DNA of 64,000 bases from Bacteroidota bacterium (lineage in GTDB: Bacteria; Bacteroidota; Bacteroidia; B-17B0; Aurantibacillaceae), in NCBI GenBank assembly GCA_013298715.1, contig JAAFIQ010000001.1, forward strand, positions 186,001-250,000, given 5' to 3'. Positions 8,512 through 18,752 of this stretch are shown here, piece after piece (within the stretch, counting starts at the first letter, position 1; every line of letters starts with the position of its first letter). Both the position numbers and the translations under genes were made by a program. The notes beneath the pieces are model-generated. The model searched no databases and was not told the origin of the DNA. It saw nothing but the letters and a program-made list of their open reading frames with translations.

Positions 8512-9144
8512 TTAAGCAAAGGTGAGGTTTTGAAAAATAAAAAACAAAATTACTTGTACTGTAAACCCTAGTCCAAAACCTAAATAAATTTGCGCAGGGG
8601 TGTGTTCTTTTAAGTACAACCGAGCAAATCCAGTAAGTCCTGCCAGAAAAATTACAATCAGATAGACATACGTAAAATCGAATTTTATTAAAATAGATAT
8701 CATTATAAAAAATGCCAACAAGCCGCCAAGCCCAACTAAGTGCGCACTTATTTTATACTTTAAATTAATTAAAGCAACTATCACAATAGATATACCTGCG
8801 CTTACTACAAATAATTTTAAACTATCCCAAATTCTTACATCTTTAAGCAAATAAAACAAACCTAAGTAAAACATGGCGGTAATTAAATAAGGTATTGTTC
8901 TTTCATTTCTGTTGGATAAGATAAGTGAGGGCAAACGTTTTAATTTATATAGCACATAAATATTACTTACAGGAAATAAAAAGGAAAATAAAAACATAAT
9001 TAAACACACACGCCATTTAGTCTCGGGTGGAGTCATTATATAGTATACAGTATTAGGGTCGATATAAAAAACAAATAAACATGCATAGGTAAGTAACAAT
9101 GCTGGATGCAATAAAAACGAAATTATTAAGGCAGTGTTTTTCAT
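8512..9144 (-). CDS. PAP2-like integral membrane protein
   Basis: Membrane protein of 210 aa with about six transmembrane helices. It keeps partial traces of the PAP2 phosphatase signature: SAH (about 134-136) where PSGH is expected and RLYLKEHTPAQ (about 176-186) where SRxxxxxHxxxD is expected. The acidic residue of the third motif is Gln and the first motif (KxxxxxxRP) is not evident. It could be a diverged lipid phosphatase or a catalytically dead relative. The ATG overlaps the gpsA stop (TAATG), tying it to glycerol-3-phosphate synthesis, so a phospholipid-related role is a fair inference. Confidence 0.65.
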   Translation of the reverse strand: MKNTALIISFLLHPALLLTYACLFVFYIDPNTVYYIMTPPETKWRVCLIMFLFSFLFPVSNIYVLYKLKRLPSLILSNRNERTIPYLITAMFYLGLFYLLKDVRIWDSLKLFVVSAGISIVIVALINLKYKISAHLVGLGGLLAFFIMISILIKFDFTYVYLIVIFLAGLTGFARLYLKEHTPAQIYLGFGLGFTVQVILFFIFQNLTFA

Positions 9145-10136
9145 TACGATAAAAGCGTTGATAAATGAGCCATCTGCATTTTTGCTGATTGATTAAGATA
9201 GATTACGTTATACACGGCATTTGTAATTGGCATATCTACATTGTATTTTTTATTTATTTCAAAAACGCATTTTACTGCATAATAACCTTCCGCAACCATG
9301 TTCATTTCTAGTTGGGCTTGTTTTACGCCATAGCCTTTGCCCAGCATGTTTCCAAACATTCTGTTTCTGCTAAATTGTGAATAGGCTGTTACTAACAAAT
9401 CTCCCAAATACGCCGAGGCATTAATATCTCTATCTATTGGGTGCACCACATCTACAAAACGTTTTATTTCTTGTATGGCGTTACTTACAAGTACGGCTAA
9501 AAAATTATCGCCATAACCCAAACCATGACAAATGCCACCCGCCACCGCAATTACATTTTTTAAAACAGCGCTGTATTCGGTGCCGTAAATATCATCGCTT
9601 ACGGTTGTTTGTAGGTAACGACAAGTAAGTAACTCGCCTATTAGTGCAGCATTTTTTGTGTTTTGCGATGCAATAGTTAAATAGCTTAGTTTTTCTAAGG
9701 CTACTTCTTCAGCATGGCAGGGGCCTGTAATAACCCCAATATTCTCAAGCGGCACATTGTAAATTTGATTTAAGTAATCCCCTACAATTAAATTATGTTG
9801 CGGAACTATACCTTTAATAGCCGAAAAAATAATTTTATGTGAAACGGATTCTTTGGTTAATGTTACAAAGGCATCATTTAAAAAAGCAGATGGAATGGCT
9901 AAAATGAGATATTCAGAAGCGTACACACATGCTTGCAAATTGGTATAAAAATTAATTTTTGAAACATCAAAATTTACCCCACTTAAATATTTAGGATTTG
10001 AATGTTGTTGTTTGAAAAAATCAACATCGGCCTCGCTCCTAATAAACCAATTAATTTGATTGCAATTATTTAAAAACAATTTTGCTAAAGCTGTTGCCCA
10101 ACTTCCACTTCCAATAATTGCTATGCGTGTTTGCAT
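9144..10136 (-). CDS. gpsA: glycerol-3-phosphate dehydrogenase [NAD(P)+]
   Basis: Reduces dihydroxyacetone phosphate to sn-glycerol-3-phosphate, the backbone of phospholipids, in the cytosol. The N-terminal dinucleotide motif is clear (IGSGSWATALAKLF, residues 8-21), followed by the FSAIKGI and GPCHAEEV segments of the family and the C-terminal catalytic region (SAVLKNVIAVAGG, Lys about 191) with RNRMFG. At 330 aa it is full length. It is the first gene of the gpsA/PAP2-like/epimerase operon. A TAAATATA at 10145-10152 (TATATTTA on the coding strand), 8 bases before the ATG, is a possible -7 box. Confidence 0.95.
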   Translation of the reverse strand: MQTRIAIIGSGSWATALAKLFLNNCNQINWFIRSEADVDFFKQQHSNPKYLSGVNFDVSKINFYTNLQACVYASEYLILAIPSAFLNDAFVTLTKESVSHKIIFSAIKGIVPQHNLIVGDYLNQIYNVPLENIGVITGPCHAEEVALEKLSYLTIASQNTKNAALIGELLTCRYLQTTVSDDIYGTEYSAVLKNVIAVAGGICHGLGYGDNFLAVLVSNAIQEIKRFVDVVHPIDRDINASAYLGDLLVTAYSQFSRNRMFGNMLGKGYGVKQAQLEMNMVAEGYYAVKCVFEINKKYNVDMPITNAVYNVIYLNQSAKMQMAHLSTLLS

Positions 10137-10296
10137 TTTGTATGTAAATATAAATTAAAAATAGTATTATTTATTTAAATTCCTTTTTAGTGTCTTTATA
10201 TTTGCGCAACTTGTTGTTGCGTAATTACAAATTTTTTGTTTTTAAAAGTATGCTTTACTACAATCGGTTATACCACTCAGGTTTGCACACAAGTTG

Positions 10297-10992
10297 TTAC
10301 ACAAACACCACATCCTCATCTTTTAAATCGCCCAATCCTGCAAATCTATTGTAAACGCGCGCTAATGTTATTACATCTTTTTTGCAATAGGTTTCAATTT
10401 TTTCTAAATTATTATCCTCATAAAATGTTTTTGCAACTTGGCTACCATCTATATCATCTTTAGGCGATGGTATTCCCAGAACATGCGCCAATAAGTTTAA
10501 AGAGCTAAAATTTTTCACATCGCCAAACTTCCATAAATCCATGGTATCAATATGTTTCACATCCCAAGGTTTTAATCCTTGTAATTGCAATAGTTTAGGT
10601 AAGGGTAAATTATTTATTAAAAACCTTCGGCATAAAAATGGGAAATCAAATTCTTTACCATTATGCGCGCATAGTAGGTGTTGCGGTGTATTAAAATATT
10701 TTTCTAAGAGCGCCGAAAATTGCTTTAACAAATCAACTTCATTTGCACCAGCAATAGTTTTTACTCTAAATTTATTATCATTATAATAACCTACGCCAAT
10801 AACTAAAACCTTTGCAAACTCAGCAAAAATACCTGCTTTACTGTATTGGGTTTCGCCTTTAAGATCTTTGTTGTAAGCCCACTTTTTATCCCACAAATCC
10901 TTAGTTGTAAGGTCTAAGTTTTTGTATTCATAAGTTACAGGTACAGTCTCAATATCTAAAAACAAAATATTTGTAATTTTAATTGCTTGCAT
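10297..10992 (-). CDS. DEDD-type 3'-5' exonuclease (PolB-exonuclease-like)
   Basis: A stand-alone 3'-5' exonuclease related to the proofreading domain of family B DNA polymerases. The three exonuclease motifs are visible: ILFLDIETVP (about residues 9-18), HNGKEFDFPFL (about 109-119) and ETYCKKDVITL (about 199-209). The last has the Tyr/Asp arrangement of the DEDDy class. At 231 aa it has no polymerase part. It lies 9 bases downstream of rnhA, so a nucleic-acid-processing pair is likely. Biochemical substrate (DNA or RNA ends) is not determinable here. Confidence 0.82.
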   Translation of the reverse strand: MQAIKITNILFLDIETVPVTYEYKNLDLTTKDLWDKKWAYNKDLKGETQYSKAGIFAEFAKVLVIGVGYYNDNKFRVKTIAGANEVDLLKQFSALLEKYFNTPQHLLCAHNGKEFDFPFLCRRFLINNLPLPKLLQLQGLKPWDVKHIDTMDLWKFGDVKNFSSLNLLAHVLGIPSPKDDIDGSQVAKTFYEDNNLEKIETYCKKDVITLARVYNRFAGLGDLKDEDVVFV

Positions 10993-11001
10993 AACTTAAA
11001 T

Positions 11002-11481
11002 TTAAAAAATTTTATCTCCTTTGTTAATAAAACCATTGTCTGCTTGCAACACCAGACTTTTACTAGCAGCAACCGCGAGTTCGTCGCATCGGTTATTTTC
11101 TACATTACTTGCATGGCCCTTTACCCAAAAAAATTTATGAGTGTTAGGGTTATAAATTTTTAAAAAGCGTTGCCATAAATCTACATTCGCTTTGTTTTTA
11201 AATCCAGTTTTTTTCCATCCTACTAACCAATTCAAATTTATGGCATCTACCACGTATTTGCTGTCAGAATATATATGGACTAATAATTCTTTGTTTTTTA
11301 TAACTTCTAATCCAATAATAACGGCCAATAATTCCATACGGTTGTTGGTAGTTTTAACAAATCCTGCAAACAATTCTTTCCGATGAGGCCCGTGTTTTAA
11401 AACTACGCCGTAGCCGCCAGGACCAGGATTGCCAGAGCATGCGCCATCAGTATATAACTCTATAATTTGTGAGTTTTGCAA
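11002..11481 (-). CDS. rnhA: ribonuclease HI
   Basis: Endonuclease that degrades the RNA strand of RNA-DNA hybrids. All four acidic active-site residues are visible: Asp in YTDGACSGNPGPGGYG (about residues 10-25), Glu in NNRMELLAV, Asp in YSDSKYVVDAI and Asp in ENNRCDELAV. The handle region KKTGFKNKANVDLW typical of HI enzymes is present. At 159 aa it is full length. It heads a two-gene unit with the DEDD exonuclease and is divergent from the T9SS cargo gene at 11563. Confidence 0.95.
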   Translation of the reverse strand: MQNSQIIELYTDGACSGNPGPGGYGVVLKHGPHRKELFAGFVKTTNNRMELLAVIIGLEVIKNKELLVHIYSDSKYVVDAINLNWLVGWKKTGFKNKANVDLWQRFLKIYNPNTHKFFWVKGHASNVENNRCDELAVAASKSLVLQADNGFINKGDKIF

Positions 11482-11562
11482 CTTTTAAAACAAATTTTTG
11501 TTAAATCTAATAAAATAAAAAGTAATAGTAAAAGTAATGCATAAAATTATTAATTTAGTATA

Positions 11563-14289
11563 GTGAATAAATTTATAAAATACATATTGGTTTTATTGGT
11601 GTTTACATCTATAAAACTTAAGGCTACACATAACCGTGCGGGCGAAATTTTATACAAACGCATTGCACCTTTTACTGCTTTGGTTGGAGGAGTTACTAAG
11701 GAAGTTTACACCTATTCCATTACTGTTATAAAATACACAAACGATGGCAGTCAAATTGCAGATAGATGTGCAGACACTGTTTATTTTGGAGATGGAACAA
11801 GAGGCGTGGCTCCAAGAATTAACCATAATGGTTCTGTATCATGTAATGAATGCCCAACTAAGTGCGGCGAGATGATTCTAACATTACCAAACTTCAGGGT
11901 AAAGAAAAGTATTTATACAATAATCCATACCTATCCTGGCATTGGTTCTTATAAAATCCGATCGTTTGACCCAAATAGAAATGAAGGTGTAATAAATATA
12001 CCTTTATCTATAAATCGACCCTTTTATATTGAATCCTACTTAGAGATAAATTCCTTTACTGGATCAAACTCTTCACCTCAATTTAATTATCCGCCAATTG
12101 ACAGAGGTTGTACATTCAATTGTTTTTTTCATAACCCTGGTGCATATGACTCAGATGGTGATAGTTTAAGTTACGAAATTGCAGTTTCGCGAGGCGAGAG
12201 CGGAGATCCTTTACCGGGCTATACTTTTCCTGATCCAGGACCAGGCGGCATATATGAAATTAATGCCATGACTGGCAAACTTACATGGTGTACCCCACAA
12301 TTACAGGGTGAATACAATTTGGCCTTCATAGTTAGAGAATGGCGTAAAAATACAAGTGGCAGGTATTTTCAAATTGGCTATGTGTTGCGAGATATGCAAG
12401 TATTAGTGGGCGTTTGTATAAATAATCAACCACCTAATATTGTTGTACCGCAAGATACTTGTGTTGAGGCAGGAACTTTAATAAACAAAAAATTAATTAT
12501 TAGCGATCCAAATCCTGGTAATATAATCAGACTAGAAGGAGAAGGCGGTGCATTCTCTGCAGCCAGCCCAACAGCGAACATTGCTCCAATTAGCGGAACT
12601 TCGTCTTATATTAGCAATTTTTCTTGGCAAACAGATTGCAACCACATACGCGTAATGCCCTATTTTAGCACCTTTAAGGTAAATGATCAAGTTCAGCCAA
12701 TAAATCAAGTTAATTTTGGCACTTACAGTATAAAAGTAGTGCCACCAAAAATTAATGGTTTGGTAGCGCAACCCCTCGGTACTGCTGTAAGCCTCACTTG
12801 GCAACCAAGTAGTTGCAACCCGCCGCTAAATCCGTTGGTGAAGTATGTAATTTATAGAAGCAACAACTGCGCCACGTTTACCTATGTGCCATGCAAGCCA
12901 GGTGTTGATCCTACAAGTGGTTACATAAAAGTTGGAGAAACTTCTGCCACTAATTTTACCGACAATAACAACGGCGCTGGCTTAACCGTTGGAGAAAATT
13001 ACAGCTATGTTGTTGTTGCAGTATATACAGATGGTTCTTCAAGCTTTGCCAGCAGTGCAATTTGCGCGCAACTAAAAAAGGATATACCAATAATAACGAA
13101 TGTAGATATTGAAGCAACTTCTGCCACAACTGGCTCTATACTTGTTAAGTGGGTTAAACCATTTACCAATGCAGGTAATTTTGATACGCTTGCATTTCCA
13201 GGTCCTTACACCATTAAAGTGAATTACAAATCTCAAAGCAGTGCCACTTTAACCACAATTTTTGCTACCAGCACGCCTAATTTTTACCAACTGGCTACCC
13301 AAACTACGCATACAGCGGTTAATACAGCAGATGAGCGCAAAGAGTATAAATTAGAGTTTTCTTCAGGAACAGTTACCATAGGAAGTTCGCAATTAGCTAC
13401 CTCCATTTTTTTAAGTGCTACTCCTGGCGATAGATTAATAAAACTTGCTTGGGCAAGTAGCACACCTTGGTCAAATTACAAATACACCGTTTATCGTAAA
13501 AACCCCGGACAAACTACTTTTACAGCAATTGCTACGTCATCAGTTACAAATTTTATTGATAGTATTAACGTTGCAAACCGTTCAACGTATTGTTATTACA
13601 TTTTATCTGAAGGACAATATTCTGATGCCACCATACCACGCCCATTACTCAATAAATCTCAAGAGGCTTGCGCAACTGCCGTAGACTTAACGCCTCCATG
13701 TACACCAACTCTTAGCACAAATGCCGATTGTATAACAGGATTTGTAAATTTAAGTTGGACCAATACTAAAATCTGCCCTGGTGGTAATGATGTAATAAAA
13801 TACATTTTGTATTACAAACCTACAGTAGATGATGAATACAAGGTGTTAGATACAGTAAAGGGAATTGATAAAACAGTTTATAACATTGATTATGCCAGTA
13901 ACAATCAAGAATTTATTTCAGGGTGCTACGCCATAAGCGCAATGGATTCTAGCAAAAATGTAAGTACCAGAAGCCAAGATTATTGCATTGATATTTGTCC
14001 ACTTTTTGAACTACCAAATATTGTTACTGTGAATGGTGATGGTGTTAATGATTTTTATAAAGCCATAAAAGTGCGCCAAATAAAAGAGATTAATTTATTA
14101 ATTTTTGATAGATGGGGCAACCTTGTTTACGAAACTAAAGACCCTTATTTTAAATGGGATTGCAAGAGCAAACAAAGCGGACAAACCGTAAGCGACGGAA
14201 CATTTTTTTATGTATGCGATGTTTATGAACAGCGCGTAACCGGTAAAAAAACCAGAAAACTTAAAGGCTTTATGCAAGTAGTAAAATAA
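11563..14289 (+). CDS. T9SS type B cargo with fibronectin-like repeats
   Basis: A 908-residue secreted protein. It starts with GTG at 11563; the ATG at 11537 is closed by a stop immediately upstream. A signal peptide (about residues 1-21) is followed by a Cys-containing N-terminal region, then fibronectin type III-like segments from about residue 395 ([20 protein letters not shown], and later repeats of the same pattern). The C-terminal 95 residues form the gliding-motility-associated C-terminal (CHU_C) domain with [10 protein letters not shown] and [12 protein letters not shown], a type B signal for export through T9SS. Anchoring and function are unknown; adhesion or matrix roles are typical. 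The next gene, rocD, follows after 20 bases. Confidence 0.85.
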   Translation: MNKFIKYILVLLVFTSIKLKATHNRAGEILYKRIAPFTALVGGVTKEVYTYSITVIKYTNDGSQIADRCADTVYFGDGTRGVAPRINHNGSVSCNECPTKCGEMILTLPNFRVKKSIYTIIHTYPGIGSYKIRSFDPNRNEGVINIPLSINRPFYIESYLEINSFTGSNSSPQFNYPPIDRGCTFNCFFHNPGAYDSDGDSLSYEIAVSRGESGDPLPGYTFPDPGPGGIYEINAMTGKLTWCTPQLQGEYNLAFIVREWRKNTSGRYFQIGYVLRDMQVLVGVCINNQPPNIVVPQDTCVEAGTLINKKLIISDPNPGNIIRLEGEGGAFSAASPTANIAPISGTSSYISNFSWQTDCNHIRVMPYFSTFKVNDQVQPINQVNFGTYSIKVVPPKINGLVAQPLGTAVSLTWQPSSCNPPLNPLVKYVIYRSNNCATFTYVPCKPGVDPTSGYIKVGETSATNFTDNNNGAGLTVGENYSYVVVAVYTDGSSSFASSAICAQLKKDIPIITNVDIEATSATTGSILVKWVKPFTNAGNFDTLAFPGPYTIKVNYKSQSSATLTTIFATSTPNFYQLATQTTHTAVNTADERKEYKLEFSSGTVTIGSSQLATSIFLSATPGDRLIKLAWASSTPWSNYKYTVYRKNPGQTTFTAIATSSVTNFIDSINVANRSTYCYYILSEGQYSDATIPRPLLNKSQEACATAVDLTPPCTPTLSTNADCITGFVNLSWTNTKICPGGNDVIKYILYYKPTVDDEYKVLDTVKGIDKTVYNIDYASNNQEFISGCYAISAMDSSKNVSTRSQDYCIDICPLFELPNIVTVNGDGVNDFYKAIKVRQIKEINLLIFDRWGNLVYETKDPYFKWDCKSKQSGQTVSDGTFFYVCDVYEQRVTGKKTRKLKGFMQVVK

Positions 14290-14309
14290 TTAGTTTAGAA
14301 ATAAGTAAT

Positions 14310-15539
14310 ATGATAGCAACTATGACAAAAAGTGAGTATTTAATGGAGTTAGAAGATAACCATGGTGCGCACAATTATCACCCAATTCCGGTGGTATTAG
14401 AAAGAGGAGACGGGGTTTATGTATGGGATGTGGAAGGGAAAAAATATTTCGACTTTTTGGCGGCATATAGCGCAGTTAACCAAGGCCACTGCCATCCAAG
14501 AATTATTAATGCACTCACAACTCAAGCACAAAAACTAACATTAACATCGCGTGCATTTTACAACAACCAATTAGGCGAATACGAAAAATTTATTACCGAG
14601 TATTTTGGTTATGATAAAGTATTGCCTATGAATACAGGAGTTGAAGGCGGAGAAACAGCTTTAAAATTAGCGCGCCGCTGGGCTTACGATATTAAAGGTG
14701 TTGCAGAAAATAAGGCTAAAATTGTTTTTGCAAATGGTAATTTTTGGGGAAGAACATTGGCGGCTATTAGCTCAAGCAACGATCCAAGCAGTTACAAAGG
14801 CTTTGGCCCTTACATGCCAGGTTACGAATTGGTAAATTACAACGACTTAACCGCATTAGAAAATGCAATAAAAGACCCGAACACCGCAGCCTTTATGGTA
14901 GAGCCAATTCAAGGAGAAGCAGGGGTTGTTGTGCCAGATGCAGGTTACTTAAAAGGCGTACGCGATTTATGTACAAAATACAACGTGTTGTTTATAGCTG
15001 ACGAGGTGCAAACAGGCTTAGGAAGAACAGGTAAATTATTAGCGTGTGATTACGAAGAAGTAAACCCAGATATTTTAGTTTTAGGAAAAGCATTAAGTGG
15101 CGGAACAATGCCTGTGGCTGCTGTTTTAGCAAGTAATGAAATCATGCTTACAATCAAGCCAGGCGAGCACGGCAGCACCTATGGCGGTAATCCTTTGGCG
15201 TGTGCGGTAGCTATGGAAGCCTTAAAAGTATTGAAAGAAGAAAAATTAAGTGAAAATAGCTTTGAGCTTGGTGTATTATTTAGAGAAGCGTTAAGCAAAC
15301 TAATGGCAGAAACAGATGTTATTACTGCCGTAAGAGGTAGAGGCTTATTTAATGCAATAGTAATAAAAGAAAAAAATGGCAAAACAGCTTGGGATGTTTG
15401 TTTACAGTTTGCCGAAAACGGCTTACTGGCAAAACCAACCCACGGCGACATTATACGCTTTGCCCCACCATTAGTAATAACAAAAGAACAATTAATGGAA
15501 TGTGTGGCAATAATTAGGAAAGTGATTTTGGCGTATTAA
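14310..15539 (+). CDS. rocD: ornithine--oxo-acid transaminase
   Basis: PLP enzyme moving the delta-amino group of ornithine to 2-oxoglutarate, giving glutamate semialdehyde; it links arginine and proline metabolism. Class III aminotransferase features are clear: [19 protein letters not shown] (substrate and PLP phosphate region), [20 protein letters not shown], and the Schiff-base lysine in [13 protein letters not shown] (Lys260). The N-terminal [19 protein letters not shown] is diagnostic of ornithine aminotransferase rather than acetylornithine aminotransferase. Length 409 aa is normal. A strong terminator begins within the stop codon. Confidence 0.95.
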   Translation: MIATMTKSEYLMELEDNHGAHNYHPIPVVLERGDGVYVWDVEGKKYFDFLAAYSAVNQGHCHPRIINALTTQAQKLTLTSRAFYNNQLGEYEKFITEYFGYDKVLPMNTGVEGGETALKLARRWAYDIKGVAENKAKIVFANGNFWGRTLAAISSSNDPSSYKGFGPYMPGYELVNYNDLTALENAIKDPNTAAFMVEPIQGEAGVVVPDAGYLKGVRDLCTKYNVLFIADEVQTGLGRTGKLLACDYEEVNPDILVLGKALSGGTMPVAAVLASNEIMLTIKPGEHGSTYGGNPLACAVAMEALKVLKEEKLSENSFELGVLFREALSKLMAETDVITAVRGRGLFNAIVIKEKNGKTAWDVCLQFAENGLLAKPTHGDIIRFAPPLVITKEQLMECVAIIRKVILAY

Positions 15540-15563
15540 GCAAAATAGGTTGCTTACTTTTTT
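15537..15563 (+). terminator. intrinsic terminator of rocD
   Basis: Perfect 7-bp stem TAAGCAA (15537-15543) with TTGCTTA (15550-15556), loop AATAGG, then C and a run of six T. The first three stem bases are the rocD TAA stop codon itself. Confidence 0.7.
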
Positions 15564-15626
15564 GATTAACAATTTAGAGCCAATTTAAAATTAAAAAAAC
15601 TGATTGGTTCGATAGCACAAACACAC

Positions 15627-16100
15627 GTGATTTTACGATTAAGTCTATTCATCTTGCTTTTCTGCATCGGTTGTAGAACCGAATCAAAAATTGCTAAAAT
15701 GAAACTTATTGCAGAGAAAAACAAAGACGTTGTGGTACTCTCCTCAATTATTCACCACCATCTGCGAAAAACACGCTATGCCAGTTTTACACTTGAAGAT
15801 ATACTAAAATACGACACGTTAGGTCGTATCACAAAAAATTTTTCTAGTATTGAGGTGGGTGCGTGGCCAAATATTTGGCGTGGTGGCTACGCTGTATATT
15901 TTAAGTTTAGTAAAGAAAGAAAACAAGATACTATTAAATTAACCACATCCGAAAGAATTCCGCCTACCGTGAAAATCAAAAAGAAAATTGGTATTAGTTG
16001 GGTTGTACGAGATAAAAATTTTGATGGTGTTATTCATTATTGTTATCCAGAAAGGTTTTACTCGCTCAGAGAAATAATTTTGAGAGGTGCAAAAAAGTAA
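15627..16100 (+). CDS. hypothetical lipoprotein
   Basis: A 157-residue protein starting at GTG (15627). It has a short hydrophobic signal and a lipobox-like end (LSLFILLFCIGC), so it is probably a lipid-anchored envelope protein. The mature part is mixed alpha/beta with a Trp-rich middle (VGAWPNIWRGGYAVYFKFS) and a basic C-terminus. I do not recognise a family. It follows the rocD terminator, so it needs its own promoter; none is convincing. Confidence 0.55.
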   Translation: MILRLSLFILLFCIGCRTESKIAKMKLIAEKNKDVVVLSSIIHHHLRKTRYASFTLEDILKYDTLGRITKNFSSIEVGAWPNIWRGGYAVYFKFSKERKQDTIKLTTSERIPPTVKIKKKIGISWVVRDKNFDGVIHYCYPERFYSLREIILRGAKK

Positions 16101-16207
16101 ATCGATTGCCTAGTAAAAAAACTTGAAGGAAAACTTTTTATGACGTTTATGATTTTGTTGCGAAAAGAATGCAATAAATTAACAAACAAGTTAATAGAAA
16201 TCTAACT

Positions 16208-17143
16208 CTAAAACTTACTTCTTAATTTCGCTTTTTTGCGACGTTGTTGTTTAAAAGTATAACCCACCGTAACTTCTAAACTTAAATAACTATCAATGTT
16301 TTTATCGCCACGTTGTGCTGGATTACCCGACCCATCAGGTGATGTAGCACCAAAAATATTTCCCTTACTAGGATCGGCAAAGGCAGCAGACTGAGGGCCA
16401 TAAGCAGCGGCCAAAGCAGCATTATCGTAGTATACTGTACTTACATCATCAATGTAATCCGTGAACGTTTTTCTCCAACACAGTTCAGCGCCAACAGTCC
16501 AAACTTTTTGAAACGTACATCTATATAAAATTCCCATAGGAATAGAAATGCTGTAATTACTGTATTTTTTTGCGCCTCCTGGTAAGCCTTGACCCTCAGT
16601 ATTTAGAGGCTTCAGCTTAACACCTGACAAGCTTTTTGGATTAAAGTAGAAACCACCAACGCCAACAAATCCAAAAACACCATGACTCACACCTTTCATA
16701 CGTCGGCCTAATGTTTTCTTAATCCCATACCTATTCCCAGATTTTGAGCTTCCAAAGCCAAGTTCAACTCTTGCTGAAACTTCAAAAATATTCGATTTAA
16801 AATTTAGATTTCTATTATTCCTGAATTGTTCCGTTGTTAAAGCGTCATTCCCTTGAATTCTTAAATAATTAAACTTACCACTTACCGCAAACCACTTTTC
16901 TATTTTATAACGGTATCCTGCGCCAAAAGCTGTTTTAGTTGCTGGGAAATCTAAATCAACAGGACTAAAGTCCTTTCCAATTTTATTTCTTCCGCCTAAA
17001 TCGCCTAAAAAGCCTGACGCACCCATAGACACAAACACTTCTTTGCGGTAGCGTTTCCAATCACCAGGTCTAGTAAAGCCTTGAGCAAACACATTACCTA
17101 AAAAAGTTAACAATAATAAGTTTACGAAAAGAATCTTTTTCAT
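16208..17143 (-). CDS. outer-membrane beta-barrel protein (DUF6089-like)
   Basis: Probable outer-membrane barrel of 311 aa. The N-terminus is a signal peptide ending VFAQ, followed by EVFVSMGASGFLGDLGG, a start often seen in Bacteroidota DUF6089-type barrels. Alternating hydrophobic beta strands run to the C-terminus (SYLSLEVTVGYTFKQQ), ending in a basic tail KKAKLRSKF. A Gly/Pro-rich loop is at about 250-285. It is monocistronic, with about 140 bp of AT-rich DNA carrying two weak inverted repeats (17190-17220 and 17255-17275) upstream. The function is unknown. Confidence 0.7.
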   Translation of the reverse strand: MKKILFVNLLLLTFLGNVFAQGFTRPGDWKRYRKEVFVSMGASGFLGDLGGRNKIGKDFSPVDLDFPATKTAFGAGYRYKIEKWFAVSGKFNYLRIQGNDALTTEQFRNNRNLNFKSNIFEVSARVELGFGSSKSGNRYGIKKTLGRRMKGVSHGVFGFVGVGGFYFNPKSLSGVKLKPLNTEGQGLPGGAKKYSNYSISIPMGILYRCTFQKVWTVGAELCWRKTFTDYIDDVSTVYYDNAALAAAYGPQSAAFADPSKGNIFGATSPDGSGNPAQRGDKNIDSYLSLEVTVGYTFKQQRRKKAKLRSKF

Positions 17144-17285
17144 ATAATCAGCAATAAAAATAACAATTTTTTGGTGATGTTGGTTAAGAACTGGTCTAAA
17201 TAGTTCTTTATTAAATGGTTATTAATTTTTAAGGTTTAGTAAATAATTTGGCAATTAAGGCAGTAATTCTTAATTTACGGAGCAA

Positions 17286-18704
17286 CTAAAAAAATAGTTC
17301 GTTAAAATTAATTAAGTAAATTTTACTCGAAGCCCTTGTTATTGCAGTATACAGCCATCTTAAAAATTCACTATTTAATTGCTCATCCTGTAAATAGCCC
17401 TGATCAATAAATACGCAGGGCCATTGTCCGCCTTGGCTTTTATGGCAGGTAAATGCGTAGCTAAACTTTACCTGCAAGGCATTATAAAACGGGTTGGTTT
17501 TAATATAGGCCATTTTATTTGTTTTAATTCCTAAAGCACCATATTCTAAAAGTAATTCTTGATAGAGTTGGTTCATTTCCGCACTGCTTAAGGCAGATGT
17601 GTTGCTGTATAAACTATTCAGGTTTAATTTTACTTTAATAATTGGTAAGTCATCGTTTTCGGTAAATCGAATATCGCAATCACAAAAATCAAAGCCATAA
17701 AGCGAGGTTCGGTTGTAAATTTTTACAATTTCACATACATCGCCATTAGCAATAAATGCATTTTTTATGTTTTCTTCTTTCAACCAATAGTAATTATTTT
17801 TTACAATCATTAATTTATCGCCTGTGCATAAATCTTCTTCGTAATATTTTATTCTATTGCGGTAATTTTTGTTGTAAAGCACGGCTCGGTTATTGCTACG
17901 AGTAATAATCACCACATCTTCGTCGCCGTATTTTGAAATAGCCGAGTTTAAAGTGTCCTCAAGCTCATCACCCATTAGCCTAACAAAATTTTTATCGCAT
18001 TCAAATTTCGGAATTTCAAATTCTGGTTTTAATAGATTGATGCGTAGCTTTGTGGCATTGTATAAAATACTGCTATCGTTTGCCTGCCGCTCAACATCGG
18101 TTAATTCATAAAAAAAAATATTCAAATTAAAATTGGCTTTTAAAAAAATTTGATTCAAGGCAGGACTCTCCGTTTCGCCAACAGGAGGTAACTGAGCCGT
18201 GTCGCCAATAAAAATTAATTTGCAATTTACCCCACTGTACACGTATTCAAACAAATTTTGAAGAACATTTATATTTCCGCCTGAGTCACTATCTTTTGTA
18301 GAAATCATACTGGCTTCATCCACAAAAAAAACTGTATTGGTGTGCAAATTGTCGGCTAATCCGAATGAAACGGTGCCATCGCTATTTAAGGTGTTTTGAT
18401 AAATTTTTTTATGAATGGTGAGTGCAGCGCTTTTTGAATAAGCACTCATTACTTTTGCCGCCCTGCCTGTAGGAGCCAATAAAACGTGTTTTAGTTTCAC
18501 TTGTGGTAATGCTTTGGTTATGGCTGAAATAATACTCGTTTTACCTGTACCAGCATAACCTTTTAAGAGAAAAATACTGTTTTCGTATTGATTAAAAACA
18601 AACTTACTTATCTTACTTATAGCTTGCAATTGATTTGGGTTAGGACTGAATGGCAAGTTGATTGTGATTAAATCTTCTAACTTTTTTATTGCAAGTGTTT
18701 GCAT
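17286..18704 (-). CDS. RecD-like superfamily 1 DNA helicase
   Basis: ATP-dependent DNA helicase of the RecD/Dda type. SF1 motifs in order: Walker A GYAGTGKTSI (about residues 48-57), PTGRAAKVMS (Ia), FFVDEASMIS (Walker B, about 130-139), IFIGDTAQLPPVGE (III), a UvrD-like C-terminal motif FTCHKSQGGQWPCVFID and LYTAITRASSKIYL (VI). At 472 aa it lacks the N-terminal RecB-interaction region of exonuclease V RecD, so it is likely a stand-alone enzyme in repair or replication restart. It is divergent from the DUF3822 gene with a 48-bp gap. Confidence 0.9.
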   Translation of the reverse strand: MQTLAIKKLEDLITINLPFSPNPNQLQAISKISKFVFNQYENSIFLLKGYAGTGKTSIISAITKALPQVKLKHVLLAPTGRAAKVMSAYSKSAALTIHKKIYQNTLNSDGTVSFGLADNLHTNTVFFVDEASMISTKDSDSGGNINVLQNLFEYVYSGVNCKLIFIGDTAQLPPVGETESPALNQIFLKANFNLNIFFYELTDVERQANDSSILYNATKLRINLLKPEFEIPKFECDKNFVRLMGDELEDTLNSAISKYGDEDVVIITRSNNRAVLYNKNYRNRIKYYEEDLCTGDKLMIVKNNYYWLKEENIKNAFIANGDVCEIVKIYNRTSLYGFDFCDCDIRFTENDDLPIIKVKLNLNSLYSNTSALSSAEMNQLYQELLLEYGALGIKTNKMAYIKTNPFYNALQVKFSYAFTCHKSQGGQWPCVFIDQGYLQDEQLNSEFLRWLYTAITRASSKIYLINFNELFF

Positions 18705-18752
18705 TCGTATTTAAAAACTTAAATTTACCAATTAATAATTATTTAAAGCTAC

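Noticed and set aside
10190-10296. Possible small RNA: TATATTTG box at about 10198 with CGCAAC/GTTGCG hairpin downstream
   Set aside because: Box and 6-bp hairpin are present, but no terminator or conserved element follows and the region is the 3' end of the exonuclease gene; too weak to call.
10236-10310. tRNA-like stretch
   Set aside because: No acceptor stem, no T-arm GGTTCGAATCC-type sequence and no cloverleaf could be built.
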